Of a stretch of DNA of 57,164 nt, positions 40,631-50,247 are shown in pieces. Position 1 is the first letter of the stretch, and every line of letters begins with the position of its first letter. Origin of the DNA: CAXBPY01 sp003455275 (GTDB lineage Bacteria > Bacteroidota > Bacteroidia > Chitinophagales > UBA10324); the NCBI GenBank assembly GCA_963977675.1, contig CAXBPY010000014.1:1-57164 (forward strand), read 5' to 3'. The notes under the pieces were generated by a model. It was not told where the DNA came from. It did no database searches and worked only from the letters and a program-made list of their open reading frames with translations. Both the position numbers and the translations under genes were made by a program.

Positions 40631-41542
40631 TTATTGCCTGTTGTTGTTCTGTTTCTTTTTATCAAAATCAACAGGATTGGGAAACGGCGGCGCATCCTGT
40701 GTTGTGTTCATGACTGAAGAGATATGCACCCAGTATTTTTTCTTCCGTAATTCAAATGCCTCATATGAACCATCGGGCACATATTCTGAATAAATTCCTT
40801 CAAGCTTTGGGTCAATGGGAACAAGGTGGTCATAAATGATCATCTTTTGATCCGGAATGTATTTCATGCTCACCTGTGCGTCTTCTTTATACTCGATCAT
40901 AAACCTGCACTGAAACCGCGGGGCCGAATCGCCGGTGACATTGAAAATTTTTTCTCCGAAAACCGGTACACCATGTTTGTCGAAGCTTAACACATCCACA
41001 ATTTTTTTATTGCTGAGCAAAGTGTTTCCATCCCAACCAAACAATAAATATTTTTTTCCGGTATGAATAATCTGATAGTATAGTGCGCCATACCATCTTT
41101 CATTAGAAGTAACAGTGTCAGCTGCATCAGTGAAATAATCGGAGTAATCATAAAGCGGAAATAATTTCAGGTCGCTGGATTTGCGCTGTATGGCACCGAA
41201 GTAGCGATACACACCCGTGGTTTTTTGTAAATCCCAATTGAAGATCCGAAAGTTGCCATCGTCAGCATACATAATATTGATGCGCGTTAAACTGTCGAAA
41301 GGATACTCATAAGAGTTTTCAATTTTCAGTGCGCGTACCAGCATCGGAATAAATTCATAGCATGCGTACTGCCTTACACCCTGTTCAGATCCATTGACAA
41401 TAGAATCAGCTATTACTTTAAGTGAGTCTTCATACAGTTTTAATTCTTTCAAATCCTCTTCAGAGATTTTTGCAAAACTTTTTTCACCCTGAAAAAATAT
41501 TATCAGGCATGAAAATAAAATTATAAAAGGCGCCGTTCTCAT
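40631..41542 (-). CDS. Exported hypothetical protein
   Basis: A 303-residue product with signal peptide MRTAPFIILFSCLIIFFQGEKSFA (start at 41542; the frame opens at 41572). The mature part has no motif I can name: ISEEDLKELKLYEDSLKVIADSIVNGSEQGVRQYACYEFIPMLVRALKI, then strand-rich aromatic sequence (DLQKTTGVYRYFGAI, NERWYGALYYQIIHTGKKYLLFGWDGNTLLSNKKIVDVLSF) and a C-terminal KKKYWVHISSVM. It could be a beta-rich periplasmic protein. It ends with Asn/Gln-rich KKKQNNNRQ. Confidence 0.75.
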   Translation of the reverse strand: MRTAPFIILFSCLIIFFQGEKSFAKISEEDLKELKLYEDSLKVIADSIVNGSEQGVRQYACYEFIPMLVRALKIENSYEYPFDSLTRINIMYADDGNFRIFNWDLQKTTGVYRYFGAIQRKSSDLKLFPLYDYSDYFTDAADTVTSNERWYGALYYQIIHTGKKYLLFGWDGNTLLSNKKIVDVLSFDKHGVPVFGEKIFNVTGDSAPRFQCRFMIEYKEDAQVSMKYIPDQKMIIYDHLVPIDPKLEGIYSEYVPDGSYEAFELRKKKYWVHISSVMNTTQDAPPFPNPVDFDKKKQNNNRQ

Positions 41543-41684
41543 TCTGAAAATAAAACGATTTAGGTGAAACAAAATTGCTTTGACCTGACAAAGAAGATTC
41601 AGAAATATTTAAACGGCACAGGCGATATGCACAGCATCATGAGCAATTTTAATTTTTGCCTATAGCTTATACTTGCCTTCATTC

Positions 41685-44096
41685 ATGAGAATTTCAATAA
41701 CGCTTTTATCTCCTCTCCTCATTTTATTTTTTTCCATTTCAGCTTTTTCTCAATCACACACCTTCAGCGGATATGTGAGCGACAGAAAAACCGGTGAGCG
41801 TCTTATCGGCGCTACCATTTATGATCCGGTTCGTAAACAAGGAACAAACAGTAATGAGTATGGATTTTTTTCGCTCACACTTTCAGGAAACGATTCTGCC
41901 AACCTGATTGTAAGCTATGTTGGTTTTCAGACTGAAGTGTTGCGTTTTGATATGAATTCAGATCATCAGCTAAATATTTCACTCTCACCTTCTGTGACAT
42001 TAAATGAGGTGGTGATTCAAGGTTCGCGAACTGAGCAAATTCAGGAGCGTTCACAAATGAGCCGCATTGATTTTCCTATGGAAAAACTAAAAACTATTCC
42101 CGCCTTGTTTGGTGAAGCTGATTTGCTTAAAGCATTACAACTCCTTCCCGGAATTCAATCAGGAGGTGAAGGAAGCACCGGATTATATGTGCGCGGCGGC
42201 GGACCTGATCAGAATCTGATTCTGTTGGATGGTGCTCCGGTTTACAATGTCTCACATCTGTTTGGTTTCTTTTCAGTGTTCAATCCGGATGCGATTAAGA
42301 ATGTCAGTATTTACACCGGAGGATTTCCAGCACGATATGGCGGACGACTCTCTTCAGTTCTTGACATCAGTATGAAGGATGGAAACAGAAATGATTTTAC
42401 AGTTGATGCGAGTGTTGGCGTTATTTCCAGTAAGCTCACTTTGCAAGGTCCGATTAAAAAGAACAAAGCTTCCTTCATTATTTCCGGAAGAAGGACTTAT
42501 CTCGATATTCTTGCTCAGCCTTTCATCCGTGCTGCATCTGCAGGCGAAGGAACCGGAGGATACTATTTCTATGATTTGAATGGAAAACTGAATTGGACCA
42601 TCGATGAAAAGAATAAAGTTTATCTCAGCGCTTATTCGGGCGACGATAAATTTTACGCCAAAGACAGCTACACCTGGGATAACGGAAGCGATTATGGAAG
42701 CACTTCAGATAAATTCAAACTCGGTTGGGGAAATATTACTTCCACTCTGAAATGGAATCATCAGTTCAATAAAAAAACTTTTAACAATTTCCATCTGATC
42801 TATACTAAGTTTAAATTCAATGTTGGTGTGGAAGAAAAAGAAACCACTAACGATGCAAGCGGCTCCACCACCATCACCAATTCTCTCAACTATCTCTCAG
42901 GTGTTCAGGATTACACAGTGAAAAATGATCTCGACTGGATTCCCAGTCCTGCGCACTACATTAAGTTTGGAATTGCATACACTTATCATCAGTTCAGCAC
43001 GGGCGCCTATCAGTTTCACGCGGAAGATGTGAACACCAGCGTATATGATACCACTGTCGGCAGCACTCCGGTTTATTCAAACGAAGGATACGCATATCTC
43101 GAAGATGACTGGGAGTTAAGTAAGCGACTGAAATCAAATATCGGCATGCACTTCTCAGTTGATAATGTGAAAAACACATTCTACTATCATCCGGAGCCGC
43201 GTATTTCTCTCCGTTATCTCATTAATGAAAATATTTCCATCAAGGCAAGTTTCTGCACGATGGAACAATACATACACTTGCTTTCAAACAGCAGCACAGG
43301 ATTGCCTACTGATTTGTGGGTTCCTGCAACGGATAAAGTTTCTCCTCAACGCTCTTGGCAACCTGCGCTTGGTTACTCGCAAAGTTTTAAAGAGAAAGAA
43401 GACGATTATGAATTCACAATTGAAACTTATTATAAAGACATGAAAGGGGTGATTGATTACCTCGATGGCTCTAACTTTTTAAGTACGGCCGAAAGCTGGG
43501 AAGACAAAGTTGCAATCGGTCATGCCTGGAGTTATGGTACCGAGTTTTTTCTTCAGAAAAAAACTGGCGACTTAACCGGATGGATTGGTTACACCTGGAG
43601 TCATAGCTGGCGGCAGTTTGACGACATCAATTACGGAAAAAAATTTCCTTACAAGTATGACCGCCGGCATGATGCTGAAATTGTTTTGAGTTATAAACTA
43701 TCCGGTGGCTGTGATGTTGGAATCACATGGGTTTATGGAACCGGGAATGCAATTACACTTCCTGTTGCAAAATATTTTGATGGCGGAAATTCTTCGCTCA
43801 ACAATATTCTTTATGGAAATAATTATTGGGGAAATTATTACAGCGAGATTGATTACTTCGGTGAAAAGAACAGCACCCGCATGAAAGCATATCATCGTCT
43901 CGATATCGGTTTCAACTGGACAAAAGAAAAGAAATGGGGCAACCGTGTTTTCTCTCTCGGAATTTACAATGTGTATTCAAGACGAAATCCATACTTCTAC
44001 TATCTCAGTACTGATATACACGGCAATCCTCAATATAAAATGGTAAGCCTTTTTCCAATTATTCCTTCCATTAGCTATTCATTACACTTCAATTAA
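41685..44096 (+). CDS. TonB-dependent outer-membrane receptor
   Basis: An 803-residue outer-membrane transporter: signal peptide (ISITLLSPLLILFFSISAFSQ), CarboxypepD_reg-like domain (25-110: HTFSGYVSDRKTGERLIGATIYDP), plug domain (about 120-230: LLKALQLLPGIQSGGEGSTGLYVRGGGPDQNLILLDGAPVYNVSHLFGFFSVFNPDAIKNVSIYTGGFPARYGGRLSSVLDI) and a 22-strand-type barrel ending in SISYSLHFN. The ligand is unknown. A DUF4249 lipoprotein gene follows by 1 base, a common pairing. The start at 41685 begins the signal peptide. Confidence 0.93.
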   Translation: MRISITLLSPLLILFFSISAFSQSHTFSGYVSDRKTGERLIGATIYDPVRKQGTNSNEYGFFSLTLSGNDSANLIVSYVGFQTEVLRFDMNSDHQLNISLSPSVTLNEVVIQGSRTEQIQERSQMSRIDFPMEKLKTIPALFGEADLLKALQLLPGIQSGGEGSTGLYVRGGGPDQNLILLDGAPVYNVSHLFGFFSVFNPDAIKNVSIYTGGFPARYGGRLSSVLDISMKDGNRNDFTVDASVGVISSKLTLQGPIKKNKASFIISGRRTYLDILAQPFIRAASAGEGTGGYYFYDLNGKLNWTIDEKNKVYLSAYSGDDKFYAKDSYTWDNGSDYGSTSDKFKLGWGNITSTLKWNHQFNKKTFNNFHLIYTKFKFNVGVEEKETTNDASGSTTITNSLNYLSGVQDYTVKNDLDWIPSPAHYIKFGIAYTYHQFSTGAYQFHAEDVNTSVYDTTVGSTPVYSNEGYAYLEDDWELSKRLKSNIGMHFSVDNVKNTFYYHPEPRISLRYLINENISIKASFCTMEQYIHLLSNSSTGLPTDLWVPATDKVSPQRSWQPALGYSQSFKEKEDDYEFTIETYYKDMKGVIDYLDGSNFLSTAESWEDKVAIGHAWSYGTEFFLQKKTGDLTGWIGYTWSHSWRQFDDINYGKKFPYKYDRRHDAEIVLSYKLSGGCDVGITWVYGTGNAITLPVAKYFDGGNSSLNNILYGNNYWGNYYSEIDYFGEKNSTRMKAYHRLDIGFNWTKEKKWGNRVFSLGIYNVYSRRNPYFYYLSTDIHGNPQYKMVSLFPIIPSISYSLHFN

Positions 44097-44097
44097 A

Positions 44098-44958
44098 ATG
44101 AAAATTAGAATTCAAATATTTTATTCCCTCTTCTCATTGCTGCTTGCTTCTTGTTCAACTATTGTTCAAATTGATCAACCAGAATTGACAAGGCAACTCG
44201 TTCTTACATCAACCATAATTCCTGACAGTTCGATTAGTGTATTTGTTACACATAGCGTAGGTCCGCTTGCCAAAAGCGGCGGCGATAGTATAACCAATGC
44301 AACTGTTAAACTTTTTGAGAACGGCTCATTGTTAGGTCCGCTCACTTATAATTATAATGGAAACTATATTTCTTCTTTTCTTCCGCAAACGGGAAAAACA
44401 TATCGGGTCGAAGTCAGCGCTTCAGGATATAATGACATTTCAGCAGAAGTACGGGTACCTGATCCGCCTTCAGTTGACACTGGCTACGCTACTTTTACCT
44501 CTGATCAAAACGGTGATATCATGAATGGCCTTGTTTCCATTGATGACCCTTCTGTCGAAAACTATTATTTGATACAAGCGCAATTCAGATTTAACTACGA
44601 TACAACCTGGATGAACGATACCTCATGGGCTGAAGTCCAAATCTCTTCAGATGATCCAACAATTGATAACACAAGCAATGGATTTTCGCAACTTATTTTT
44701 TCTGATATAGGTTTTAACGGAGGGAAATATTCCATTCGCTTTCATAGTAATTTTTTTAATTCTGATACAACCGGAACTCACCTGAGATTTCGAATTTTCT
44801 CACTAAGCCGTGACAGTTATCTGTATTGGATTTCATTATACAAATACTATGATTCAAACGGGAACCCTTTTGCAGAACCGGTGCAGGTTTACAGCAATGT
44901 AAGCAGCGGCATGGGAATACTTGGTGCAGCGAATGTTGTTGTGAAAAATATCTATTGA
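44098..44958 (+). CDS. DUF4249 lipoprotein, TonB-receptor partner
   Basis: A 286-residue lipoprotein: signal peptide ending in lipobox LLLASC at residue 19, then a DUF4249 beta-rich domain (QLVLTSTIIPDSSISVFVTHSVGPLAKSGGDSITNATVKLFENGSLLGPLTYNYNGNYISSFLPQTGKTYRVEVSASGYNDISAEVRVPDPPSV) and C-terminal FRIFSLSRDSYLYWISLYKYYDSNGNPFAEPVQVYSNVSSGMGILGAAN. Such proteins are encoded with TonB receptors and probably help bind the ligand at the surface. Confidence 0.9.
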   Translation: MKIRIQIFYSLFSLLLASCSTIVQIDQPELTRQLVLTSTIIPDSSISVFVTHSVGPLAKSGGDSITNATVKLFENGSLLGPLTYNYNGNYISSFLPQTGKTYRVEVSASGYNDISAEVRVPDPPSVDTGYATFTSDQNGDIMNGLVSIDDPSVENYYLIQAQFRFNYDTTWMNDTSWAEVQISSDDPTIDNTSNGFSQLIFSDIGFNGGKYSIRFHSNFFNSDTTGTHLRFRIFSLSRDSYLYWISLYKYYDSNGNPFAEPVQVYSNVSSGMGILGAANVVVKNIY

Positions 44959-44963
44959 TATTA

Positions 44964-45629
44964 CTATCGGAGGTCAACTACTTCAACTCCCGGATGCTGC
45001 TTTGCATCGAAGGTGAAAAAAGTGTCAGCAATTGTTGTGTTCGGAGTGAGTTTTTGAATTTCAAAAGTCAGCTTGGTTCCGTCCTTATTAAAAATCTTAG
45101 CTGAATAAATAGTCTTCTCTACTTTATCAATCATCAGCCTGACCTTGAAATAAGTTTTACTCTTATCATTCGGTGTCATGTCAATCACCTGGTAAACTTT
45201 TCCGTTGATTGTTTTTTCTTCAATGTATCCGCACAGAAAATTCTTTTCATAAATCGTAAAAATTTGTGTCGGTGTTATCTCATCGGCATCAGGTTCGTAA
45301 TTATTAACCTGAACTTCATTCGCATCTTTTAGATAAGTCCAGATTTTAGTATTGTCACAAAATATTTCCTGATTCGTTAATTCAAGTTTGTATTTATTTC
45401 CTTTCACATAGAGAGTTCCGGATTGTTGTTCAGTCACAGCATTCGCACTGCTTTCAGATTTCATGCTGAAAGTTGCTTTTACAGTTGTGAAGGTTTTGTA
45501 TTTGGCACTTACGCCGCTGAGAATTGTAGCGGCTGTTTTGGTATCAACCGGTTGAGCATAACTCCCTGATAAACTCAGGGCGACAATTGCAATGAAAAGG
45601 AAAACGGTGAGAGAAATCTGTTTAATCAT
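44964..45629 (-). CDS. lolA: LolA-like lipoprotein carrier
   Basis: A 221-residue periplasmic protein of the LolA fold: signal peptide (ISLTVFLFIAIVALSLSGSYAQ), then AATILSGVSAKYKTFTTVKATFSMKSESSANAVTEQQSGTLYVKGNKYKLELTNQEIFCDNTKIWTYLKDANEVQVNNYEPD and a C-terminal FTFDAKQHPGVEVVDLR. LolA ferries lipoproteins to the outer membrane. It lies 10 bases after ftsK, a conserved order in this phylum. Confidence 0.87.
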   Translation of the reverse strand: MIKQISLTVFLFIAIVALSLSGSYAQPVDTKTAATILSGVSAKYKTFTTVKATFSMKSESSANAVTEQQSGTLYVKGNKYKLELTNQEIFCDNTKIWTYLKDANEVQVNNYEPDADEITPTQIFTIYEKNFLCGYIEEKTINGKVYQVIDMTPNDKSKTYFKVRLMIDKVEKTIYSAKIFNKDGTKLTFEIQKLTPNTTIADTFFTFDAKQHPGVEVVDLR

Positions 45630-45639
45630 CGGGGCTAAT

Positions 45640-48309
45640 TTAATCTTTGCGCCCGAGGTTAGTCAACAACTGTTCCAATGATAAACTGTCCTTGATCAGC
45701 ACCTCTCTTGCTTTGCTTCCCTGATTTTGCCCAACCACTCCGGCTAGCTCCAACTGATCCATTAATCTTCCTGCGCGGTTGTATCCGAGTTTCATTCGGC
45801 GTTGAATCAATGAAGTGCTTCCTTGCTGAAACTGAACAATGAGCCGGGCGGCTTCTTCAAACATTTCATCTTTTTCATCCGGATCAAAACTTCCTTCGCT
45901 GCCTTCACCCTCTTCATCCAGAACTTCAGGAAGCATATGAGCTTCGGCATAAGCCTGTTGTTCTTTTATGAAATCCGTTACGCGCTCCACTTCCGGAGTA
46001 TCAACGAAAGCGCATTGCAAGCGAATCACTTCACCATTGATGGAAATAAGCATATCACCACGGCCTATCAATTGGTCTGCACCTCCGGTGTCGAGGATGG
46101 TGCGTGAGTCAACTTTTGATTGAACACGGAATGCAATCCGTGCAGGGAAATTAGCTTTGATAGTACCGGTAATCACATTGACAGACGGGCGCTGAGTTGC
46201 AATGATCAGATGAATTCCAATTGCACGCGCAAGTTGTGCGAGCCGTGCTATTGGCATCTCCACTTCTTTTCCGGCAGTCATTATCAAATCTGCAAACTCA
46301 TCAATCACTAAAACGATATAAGGAAGGAAACGATGTCCCTTGGTCGGATTCAAACGACGGGCATAAAATTTTTCATTATACTCTTTTATGTTTCTGCATC
46401 CTGCTTCTTTCAAAAGATTGTATCGCAAATCCATTTCAATGCAGAGTGCTTTCAAAGTGTTGATCACTTTCTTCGTATCTACAATGATGGGTTCTTCTTC
46501 ACCGGGAAGTTTTGCTAGGAAATGTTTTTCAATCAGTGAATACAAACTCAGCTCAACTTTTTTTGGATCCACCAAAACAAATTTCACCTGTGATGGATGT
46601 TTCTTGTAAAGAAGAGAAACAAGCAGAGCATTTATTCCAACAGATTTTCCCTGGCCTGTGGCCCCCGCGACAAGTAAGTGCGGCATCTTAGATAAGTCAG
46701 CAATAAAAATTTCATTGCTGATTGTTTTGCCAAGAGCGACCGGTAAATCAAAAGTTGTATTCTGAAATTTTTCTGAAGCAAGAAGTCCACGCATGCTCAC
46801 CACTTCCTTATTTATGTTCGGAACCTCGATACCGATTGTACCTTTTCCGGGAATCGGTGCAATGATTCTAATGCCAAGAGCGGCAAGACTCAGTGCTATA
46901 TCATCTTCAAGGTTTTTGATTTTACTGATCCGAACTCCTGGAACAGGAATGATTTCATAAAGAGTAACTGTGGGTCCAACAGTCGCTTTGATTTTCTGTA
47001 TTTCAATTCCGTAATTCTGGAGTGTGGTGATGATTTGGTTCTTGTTCCGCTCCAGTTCTTCCGGATCAATTTTTATTTTTTCGCTACCGTAATTTTCTAA
47101 AAGATCTAGAGTTGGATATTGATAATTGCTTAGTTCAAGTGTGGGATCATATAATTCCATTTGCGGATGCGCCTCAGGATCTTCTGCCATTGCTTCTTCC
47201 GGAGTTTCTACAATGTCGAGCTCAAGGTCTTCATCATAATTTTCAGGGTCAAAAGTTTTTTCGTCCTCTTCTGTGTTTTCAATTTCCAATTCTGCCTGCG
47301 GTTCTTCCACAGGGGCCTCAGGAACAGTTGTAGCGAGTGGAATTTCATTTGAATCCTCTTCCATTTGCTTCATTCTGTTCAGAGTTTCGTGAACAGTCGG
47401 AACATCAGGAGCAAGTGTATATGCATTTGATTTATCAACCTGCACAATTGTTGGTTCGGAATTTTGTTCTTCAAATTCCTGATCAGGAGTCTCAATATTT
47501 TTTCGGTTGAAACTGAAATTGAAAACAGCTACGAGATATCCAAGGACTGCGAAACTGAGTACAGTTCCTGTTCCAATTTGTCCAAGGTAACTGATCGAAA
47601 TATCAGTGATATAATTTCCGAATGCGCCGCCATACGGAAAAGCAAACTTTTGAAAAATAAAAGCAAGTGAAGGTGAAAGAATGATAGTCAGTGCAAATCC
47701 GTGCCTGAAAAGAGTGAGTGTTGGTAAAAGTTTTTTTTGCACAATCAGATTCAATCCAAAAGAAAATAAAAATGGAAGAGTGAGGAACGCAGCAAGGCCA
47801 TATCCATTCCAAATGAAAAAGTGCGAGGCATAAGCGCCAAGTTTTCCCATCAGGTTTTCTGCTTTCACTGATGAGTCGAGAAATAATTTCCAACTAAAAG
47901 GATAAACAGTATCGCGGTCAGTACTTCCGGTAAACAAATACGAAACAAAACTCACTGCCAGAAAAACAGAAGTGAGAACTGTGAACAGTCCACAGATTTT
48001 TATGAAGCGCTCGCTACGGATAAAATTTATAGCCTTTCGAAATGCTGATTCAGGCTTCTCTTTTTTCTTTTTCTTTTCTTTCCCTGCTGCCTCCTCTTCA
48101 ATGTCTTCCTTTGGCTTGCGTGCGCGTGGAGTTCTTTTCTTTACTTGCCTTGGATTTTCTTCAACTGTTTGTTCGCCGGTCTCTTCTTCATTTATAACTT
48201 CAGAGAATCCTTCATCGGTCAACTCTTCTGTTTCGTTATTGTCTTCCACCTCTAATTCAATTTCATCTTCTTCTTTTTTCGTTTTGAGACGATTCATTTT
48301 TTCAGCCAT
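45640..48309 (-). CDS. ftsK: DNA translocase FtsK
   Basis: An 889-residue septal DNA pump. A charged N-terminal region (1-85, acidic then Arg/Lys-rich) precedes about four to five membrane helices (85-270). An acidic linker (270-380) and the motor follow: the alpha domain with LYEIIPVPGVRISKIKNLEDDIALSLAALGIRIIAPIPGKGTIGIEVPN, Walker A GATGQGKSVGINALL near 550, Walker B IVLVIDEFADLIM and LARAIGIHLIIATQRPSVNVITG. The C-terminal gamma winged helix is FQQGSTSLIQRRMKLGYNRAGRLMDQLELAGVVG. All key motifs look intact. Confidence 0.96.
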   Translation of the reverse strand: MAEKMNRLKTKKEEDEIELEVEDNNETEELTDEGFSEVINEEETGEQTVEENPRQVKKRTPRARKPKEDIEEEAAGKEKKKKKEKPESAFRKAINFIRSERFIKICGLFTVLTSVFLAVSFVSYLFTGSTDRDTVYPFSWKLFLDSSVKAENLMGKLGAYASHFFIWNGYGLAAFLTLPFLFSFGLNLIVQKKLLPTLTLFRHGFALTIILSPSLAFIFQKFAFPYGGAFGNYITDISISYLGQIGTGTVLSFAVLGYLVAVFNFSFNRKNIETPDQEFEEQNSEPTIVQVDKSNAYTLAPDVPTVHETLNRMKQMEEDSNEIPLATTVPEAPVEEPQAELEIENTEEDEKTFDPENYDEDLELDIVETPEEAMAEDPEAHPQMELYDPTLELSNYQYPTLDLLENYGSEKIKIDPEELERNKNQIITTLQNYGIEIQKIKATVGPTVTLYEIIPVPGVRISKIKNLEDDIALSLAALGIRIIAPIPGKGTIGIEVPNINKEVVSMRGLLASEKFQNTTFDLPVALGKTISNEIFIADLSKMPHLLVAGATGQGKSVGINALLVSLLYKKHPSQVKFVLVDPKKVELSLYSLIEKHFLAKLPGEEEPIIVDTKKVINTLKALCIEMDLRYNLLKEAGCRNIKEYNEKFYARRLNPTKGHRFLPYIVLVIDEFADLIMTAGKEVEMPIARLAQLARAIGIHLIIATQRPSVNVITGTIKANFPARIAFRVQSKVDSRTILDTGGADQLIGRGDMLISINGEVIRLQCAFVDTPEVERVTDFIKEQQAYAEAHMLPEVLDEEGEGSEGSFDPDEKDEMFEEAARLIVQFQQGSTSLIQRRMKLGYNRAGRLMDQLELAGVVGQNQGSKAREVLIKDSLSLEQLLTNLGRKD

Positions 48310-48495
48310 TTTCGGGTATAATTTTTCAAGGTGAAATGTAGAACGATGCCAAAGCGGGAATTGTATTTCATTTCAACAAAAAAAGAAGTTAGTGTCCATT
48401 AAGTTTCGTGAGTGAAAAATGAAAATACAAGAAGCGAAAAGCACTATAACCACAACACTTTTCATTTACATTTAACCCAACTAAAAATCATTATC

Positions 48496-49509
48496 ATGAG
48501 AACACTAAAAAATATCGGTCTTGTCCTTCTCGGAATCATTCTTCTGCTTGTCATCATTTCGCTTTTTCTTCCTTCAAAAGTTCATGTTGAAAGAACAGCA
48601 GTCATTAGCGGAAAGCCAGAAATGTCCTTTGCGCTTGTAAACGATTTGCATAATTGGGAAAAGTGGAGCCCGTGGCATCGTAAAGACCCCAACATGAAAA
48701 TCACATACAACGACACTGCATCCGGCATGGGCGCATCTTATTCATGGACTTCTGATAATTCGCAAGTTGGAAAAGGAAGTTTGAAAATTTCAAAGAGCAA
48801 TCCTGTTTCATTTGTAGAAACTCAAATGAATTTTATGGAGAATGGAACTGGTACCGCTGGTTTCAATTTTGAACCCGCTGGAACCGACAGCACAAAAATT
48901 ACCTGGACAATGGATAGTGATATGGGCTGGAATCTTATTGGTAGATTTTTCGGATTGATGATGGACAAATTTGTTGGACCTGATTTCGAAGCAGGACTCC
49001 ATAATCTTGATAGTTTGGTTGCCTCAATGCCTAAGGCCCCAACTTATGAAATCACTGCAGTGAATGTTGATTCAAAACCTTACCTCGGAGTTACCGATTC
49101 TGCAAGCATGAGTGACAAAGGAGCCATTGGAGCTAAGTATGGAGAAATGTATGGAATTATTGGCGCTGAAATGAAAAAGCAAAAACTGAATATGGCGAAT
49201 GCTCCGATGGGAATTATGCTCAAAATAGATGGAGATAAATTTGTGTGGGAAGCCGGAATGGAAACAGATAAACCAGGTAAGTCAAGCGGAAGAGTGATTG
49301 CCGGAAATACCTATGCAGGTGAAGCTGCCTTTGTAAAATATTTTGGTGCATATGAAAAAACCCAATCTGCATATGAAGCGGTTTACAAATGGATTGGTGA
49401 GCAAGGAAAATCTCCGAATGGAAATGCATGGGAAATTTATGTAACTGACCCGGGAACTCAACCTGATACTGCTAAATGGGAAACCGATATTTATGTTCCG
49501 ATGAAATAA
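48496..49509 (+). CDS. Membrane-anchored SRPBCC protein with GyrI-like C-terminus
   Basis: A 337-residue protein: N-terminal membrane helix (NIGLVLLGIILLLVIISLFLPSKVHVERTAVI), a polyketide-cyclase/SRPBCC domain (about 30-175: MSFALVNDLHNWEKWSPWHRKDPNMKITYNDTASGMGASYSWTSD, then TKITWTMDSDMGWNLIGRFFGLMMDKFVGPDFEAGLHNL) and a GyrI/AraC effector-binding-like domain (185-337: KPYLGVTDSASMSDKGAIGAKYGEMYGIIGAEM, EAVYKWIGEQGKSPNGNAWEIYVTDPG). The two ligand-binding folds suggest binding of a small hydrophobic compound at the membrane. A strong terminator follows. Confidence 0.88.
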   Translation: MRTLKNIGLVLLGIILLLVIISLFLPSKVHVERTAVISGKPEMSFALVNDLHNWEKWSPWHRKDPNMKITYNDTASGMGASYSWTSDNSQVGKGSLKISKSNPVSFVETQMNFMENGTGTAGFNFEPAGTDSTKITWTMDSDMGWNLIGRFFGLMMDKFVGPDFEAGLHNLDSLVASMPKAPTYEITAVNVDSKPYLGVTDSASMSDKGAIGAKYGEMYGIIGAEMKKQKLNMANAPMGIMLKIDGDKFVWEAGMETDKPGKSSGRVIAGNTYAGEAAFVKYFGAYEKTQSAYEAVYKWIGEQGKSPNGNAWEIYVTDPGTQPDTAKWETDIYVPMK

Positions 49510-49529
49510 TTTTTCTAAACAGTGAAGCC

Positions 49530-49563
49530 GGGCTGCTATAAAAAATAGCAGCCCTTTTTTTTT
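49530..49563 (+). terminator. Rho-independent terminator after SRPBCC gene
   Basis: A perfect 10-base stem GGGCTGCTAT/ATAGCAGCCC with an A-rich loop is followed by nine T residues, 20 bases after the stop codon. Confidence 0.92.
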
Positions 49564-49636
49564 ACATTAATATGACACAATTATTAAGAGGCTTTTCCGT
49601 TTGCCTCAAATCATATCTTATAATTGTTCTCTCCTC

Positions 49637-50224
49637 ATGCCACTCGGAACTACCACATGGCGAAAACGAAATGAAGACAAATTGCTTCGGTTGCTTTCCG
49701 TAGCAAAACAGTATAATATCACGAATCCATCTATCATTCATATTGGTCCGGGCGGGGCCGTAGGTTTCATGCTTAAGCTGCTTCCTCCGGGTCAAAAAAG
49801 TAATTGGTCAATAACACAAAAAGTTAAACGCTGTATTTTGAAAGCAATGGAAACCACATTTCGGCATACAGGGTTGTTTGAATTAGAATGTGCAGAGTTG
49901 CTCGACCTTCTTTATTCACTCGAAGAACTGAAGCCATCAAAGATTTATGTTTTTGATAAAGAAGATAAAGTGATACGGGCTGCAACAAAATTGAGCAATC
50001 AACATGGGATTAAAATTCCAGTAAATGGAACCATTCTGAATATAGAAAAGAATGGTATAACAAATCAGGGCGATATTGTTGTTGCATATAATGTTATGAA
50101 TAGGGCAAAAGACAAAGTCAGTTGTTTAAAAAATATTCAAAGCGCAGTTAAGCAAGGAGGAATTCTTTCAATTAATCATGTTATAAATGCAAAGAATTTT
50201 GTGAAGATTGAAGAAGGTTTATAG
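49637..50224 (+). CDS. SAM-dependent methyltransferase-like protein
   Basis: A 195-residue product (start at ATG 49637; the frame opens at 49601 with TTG). The sequence IIHIGPGGAVGFMLKLLPPG near 30-50 looks like motif I of a class I SAM fold, LKPSKIYVFDKEDKVIRAATKL near 105 like the acidic strand 2, and NQGDIVVAYNVMNRAKDKVSCLKNIQSAVKQGGILSINH like motifs IV-VI. No substrate motif is recognised. It could also be a related Rossmann protein. It lies 23 bases upstream of rsmE. Confidence 0.6.
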   Translation: MPLGTTTWRKRNEDKLLRLLSVAKQYNITNPSIIHIGPGGAVGFMLKLLPPGQKSNWSITQKVKRCILKAMETTFRHTGLFELECAELLDLLYSLEELKPSKIYVFDKEDKVIRAATKLSNQHGIKIPVNGTILNIEKNGITNQGDIVVAYNVMNRAKDKVSCLKNIQSAVKQGGILSINHVINAKNFVKIEEGL

Positions 50225-50247
50225 AAGAAAATATTAATTTAGAACGA